Part shown: in pieces, positions 62,343 to 64,000 of the stretch
How the letters are laid out: every line of letters starts with the position of its first letter
Numbering within the stretch: position 1 is the stretch's first letter
Source of the DNA: Hasllibacter sp. MH4015
GTDB taxonomy: Bacteria > Pseudomonadota > Alphaproteobacteria > Rhodobacterales > Rhodobacteraceae
NCBI RefSeq assembly: GCF_020177575.1
Contig: NZ_JAHTBK010000001.1
Span: 62,001-126,000, forward strand
Reading direction: 5' to 3'
DNA length: 64,000 nucleotides
Position numbers and translations under genes: made by a program
The notes under the pieces: generated by a model
Told to the model about the DNA's origin: nothing
The model's input: only the letters and a program-made list of their open reading frames with translations
Databases searched by the model: none

Positions 62343-63273
62343 GGGCCAGGTTCTCGCTTTCCGCATGCAAAGATTGGCGGACCCGGGCCAGCCCTTCGCG
62401 AGCCGGTTCGGAGTCCGGCCGCTTCACATCCCAAGCCAACCCCACGGCTTCCAGTGCCTTGATGAACCAGAAGCCCGGATCGACCTGGCCATGTTCGACG
62501 CCAAGTTGCGCGGAATGCGGAAAAGCATGGTGGTTGCCATGGAAGCTCTCGCCGAAGGTCAGGAACCCCAGGCCGCGCAGGTTGTAGCCCTGCACCGGCA
62601 ATCCCCTGACCTCCCACCCCTGATGTCCGCCCTTGTGGGCGGCATGGCCCACGGCCCAATGGCCGATCAGCGACACCGCGATGCGGAGCGACACGCCCCA
62701 CAGAACCAATCCGATGCCGCCGATGGCGAACAGGATCGCCGCGGGGATCAGTTGTTGCGCCATCCAATGCCGTTCCATCCACGCGTAGACGGGATCGTCA
62801 GCGATCTCCGCCTCCACCACGAAACGGGGCGGGTGGGTCAGGCGGAATTCGCAATGCATTTGCCACCACGCATCCCTCAGCCAGCCCGCGCCATGGGACG
62901 GATGGGGCGGGCATACCGTCTGCCGCTGGTGCCAATCGCGCATGTCATGGGCGCGGATCATGCCGATCGGCCCCGCCATGCCGACCAGCGTTCCGAGCCA
63001 GACCAGAACGCGTTCCACCCCCTTCGGCGCGTTGAAGCTGCGGTGGATCAAAAGGCGATGCATCCCCACGGAATGCCCGGCGCAAAGCGTGAGGGCCGAC
63101 AGGACAAGAAACGCCGCCACGCCCCCCCAACTGGGGAATACGACGATCGCGGCAAGGCCGCCGGCCATATGGGTAAGCGTCCAAAGCGATTTGCCCGGGG
63201 CCCAGACGATGCGGCCTTCGGTGGCGGACGTGCGTGGCGTGGCGAAGACGCGGTCAGTGTCGATCAGGTTCAT
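62335..63273 (-). CDS. Fatty acid desaturase (membrane, histidine-box type), second copy
   Basis: 312 residues. Histidine boxes: HSVGMHRLLIHRS near residue 68 and ESFHGNHHAFPHS near 247; the middle region HDMRDWHQRQ lacks a canonical HxxHH. Hydrophobic stretches flank these. It resembles acyl-CoA/lipid desaturases. ATGA overlap with the upstream homologue; the two appear to be a tandem duplication. Confidence 0.85.
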   Translation of the reverse strand: MNLIDTDRVFATPRTSATEGRIVWAPGKSLWTLTHMAGGLAAIVVFPSWGGVAAFLVLSALTLCAGHSVGMHRLLIHRSFNAPKGVERVLVWLGTLVGMAGPIGMIRAHDMRDWHQRQTVCPPHPSHGAGWLRDAWWQMHCEFRLTHPPRFVVEAEIADDPVYAWMERHWMAQQLIPAAILFAIGGIGLVLWGVSLRIAVSLIGHWAVGHAAHKGGHQGWEVRGLPVQGYNLRGLGFLTFGESFHGNHHAFPHSAQLGVEHGQVDPGFWFIKALEAVGLAWDVKRPDSEPAREGLARVRQSLHAESENLAHA

Positions 63274-64000
63274 TGGATGGCTCCTTTGAATGCGGGGTTT
63301 TGCAGCCCGTGCGGTAAGCGGATGTTCCACGCGAGCCCGAGGGCCGACAGGGCGCGGATCACCCACCAGCCGGGGTCGATCTGGCCCGCGTGATGTCCCA
63401 TCCGGGCGGAACGCGGAAACGCGTGGTGGTTGTTGTGGAAGGCTTCGCCAAAGGTGAACACGCCCCAGAACGGCAGGTTGCGCCCGTCAATCGCGATGTC
63501 GTCCTGCACGAACGGGCGCTCTCCGGTCGTGTGGGCGAAATGGACCGTGACCCAATGGCCCGCCAGCGACACCGCGATGCGCAGACTCACGCCCCACAGG
63601 ACGAAGCCGATACCGCCCATGGCGAAAAGGAGCGCCGCCAGCGGCAATTGCTGCCACCGCCACGTCGCCTCCAACCAGCGGTAGAAAGGATCGCCCGTGA
63701 TGCGGCCCTCGATATGAAGGACCGGCGGATGGTCGAGGTTCATCTCGCAATGCATCTGCCAAACCGCATCCCGCCAGAACCCGACATCGTGCTTTGCGAA
63801 GGAATGGCAATCACGCTGCTGTTGCTGCCAGTCGCGGATCTCGTGGATGCGGAACATGCCGATGGGTCCCGCCATGCCGACAAGGGTTCCAAGGTAGACC
63901 AGCGCGTATTCCAGCCAGCGGGGTGTCTCGAAACTGCGATGGATCAGTAGGCGGTGCATCCCGACGGAATGGCCGAGGCAGAGGGTCAGGAGCATCAGGG
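63270..64000 (-). CDS. Fatty acid desaturase, first copy (N-terminus cut by window edge)
   Basis: At least 243 residues are visible; the reading frame stays open at position 64000. Boxes HSVGMHRLLIHRS and EAFHNNHHAFPRS are present, with HEIRDWQQQQRDCHSF between. Long shared blocks with the second copy (VGMHRLLIHRSF, LGTLVGMAGPIGM, GGIGFVLWGVSLRIAVSL) show they are paralogues. The start lies beyond the window. Confidence 0.85.
   Translation of the reverse strand, partial: LMLLTLCLGHSVGMHRLLIHRSFETPRWLEYALVYLGTLVGMAGPIGMFRIHEIRDWQQQQRDCHSFAKHDVGFWRDAVWQMHCEMNLDHPPVLHIEGRITGDPFYRWLEATWRWQQLPLAALLFAMGGIGFVLWGVSLRIAVSLAGHWVTVHFAHTTGERPFVQDDIAIDGRNLPFWGVFTFGEAFHNNHHAFPRSARMGHHAGQIDPGWWVIRALSALGLAWNIRLPHGLQNPAFKGAIQ

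Overview
The window is a GC-rich, gene-dense chromosomal stretch of a Rhodobacterales (Rhodobacteraceae, roseobacter-like) alphaproteobacterium. The evidence is a SAM/SAH riboswitch ahead of metK (a class known from this order), the gene neighbourhoods, stop/start overlaps with GTG and TTG starts, and short intergenic repeats of the GATGCCTCCGG...TATTT type. No rRNA, tRNA, CRISPR, insertion sequence or prophage gene was seen. Both ends cut through genes.

Region 1 (about 0.4-10.6 kb) is a phenylacetate (paa) locus: a thiolase, the minus-strand operon paaA-DUF3291-paaB-paaC-paaD-paaE, the minus-strand pair paaI-paaK, and the divergent paaZ-paaX. Three promoter regions carry GTTAC-N26-GTAAC dyads (one with a single mismatch), which I propose are PaaX operators. 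Region 2 (10.8-14.2 kb) is a TRAP transporter whose large permease has an unusual insert of about 95 residues. Region 3 (14.2-28.9 kb) is a co-directional run of aromatic acyl-CoA genes: SDR dehydrogenase, crotonase, MarR regulator, feruloyl-CoA-synthase-like ligase, thiolase, benzoate-CoA-ligase-like enzyme, alpha/beta hydrolase, then boxC, boxB, a free flavodoxin, a thioesterase, a BoxR/BzdR-type regulator and a FadB-like enzyme. Read together, they suggest side-chain shortening of a (hydroxy)cinnamate to an aroyl-CoA that feeds directly into the aerobic benzoyl-CoA (box) pathway. boxA is not in the window; the flavodoxin sits where an electron donor would be expected.

Region 4 (29-33.2 kb) holds a P450, a B12/SCHIC-type sensor gene with a PpsR/CrtJ-like TGT-N12-ACA site on its likely -35 box, a VOC/WYL-regulator pair and a DUF1285 gene. 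Region 5 (33.3-40 kb) is a MoxR/DUF58/BatA-like cluster. Region 6 (40-46.4 kb) has small genes and the glycolate oxidase operon glcD-glcE-(membrane protein)-glcF. Region 7 (46.5-64 kb) is mostly housekeeping: serine protease, Hsp20, Hint-domain protein, miaB, a pair of secreted proteins sharing a cysteine domain, phoH-GNAT-ybeY-corC-lnt, riboswitch-metK, trmB, aroA, and two tandem fatty-acid desaturases, the second cut by the window edge.
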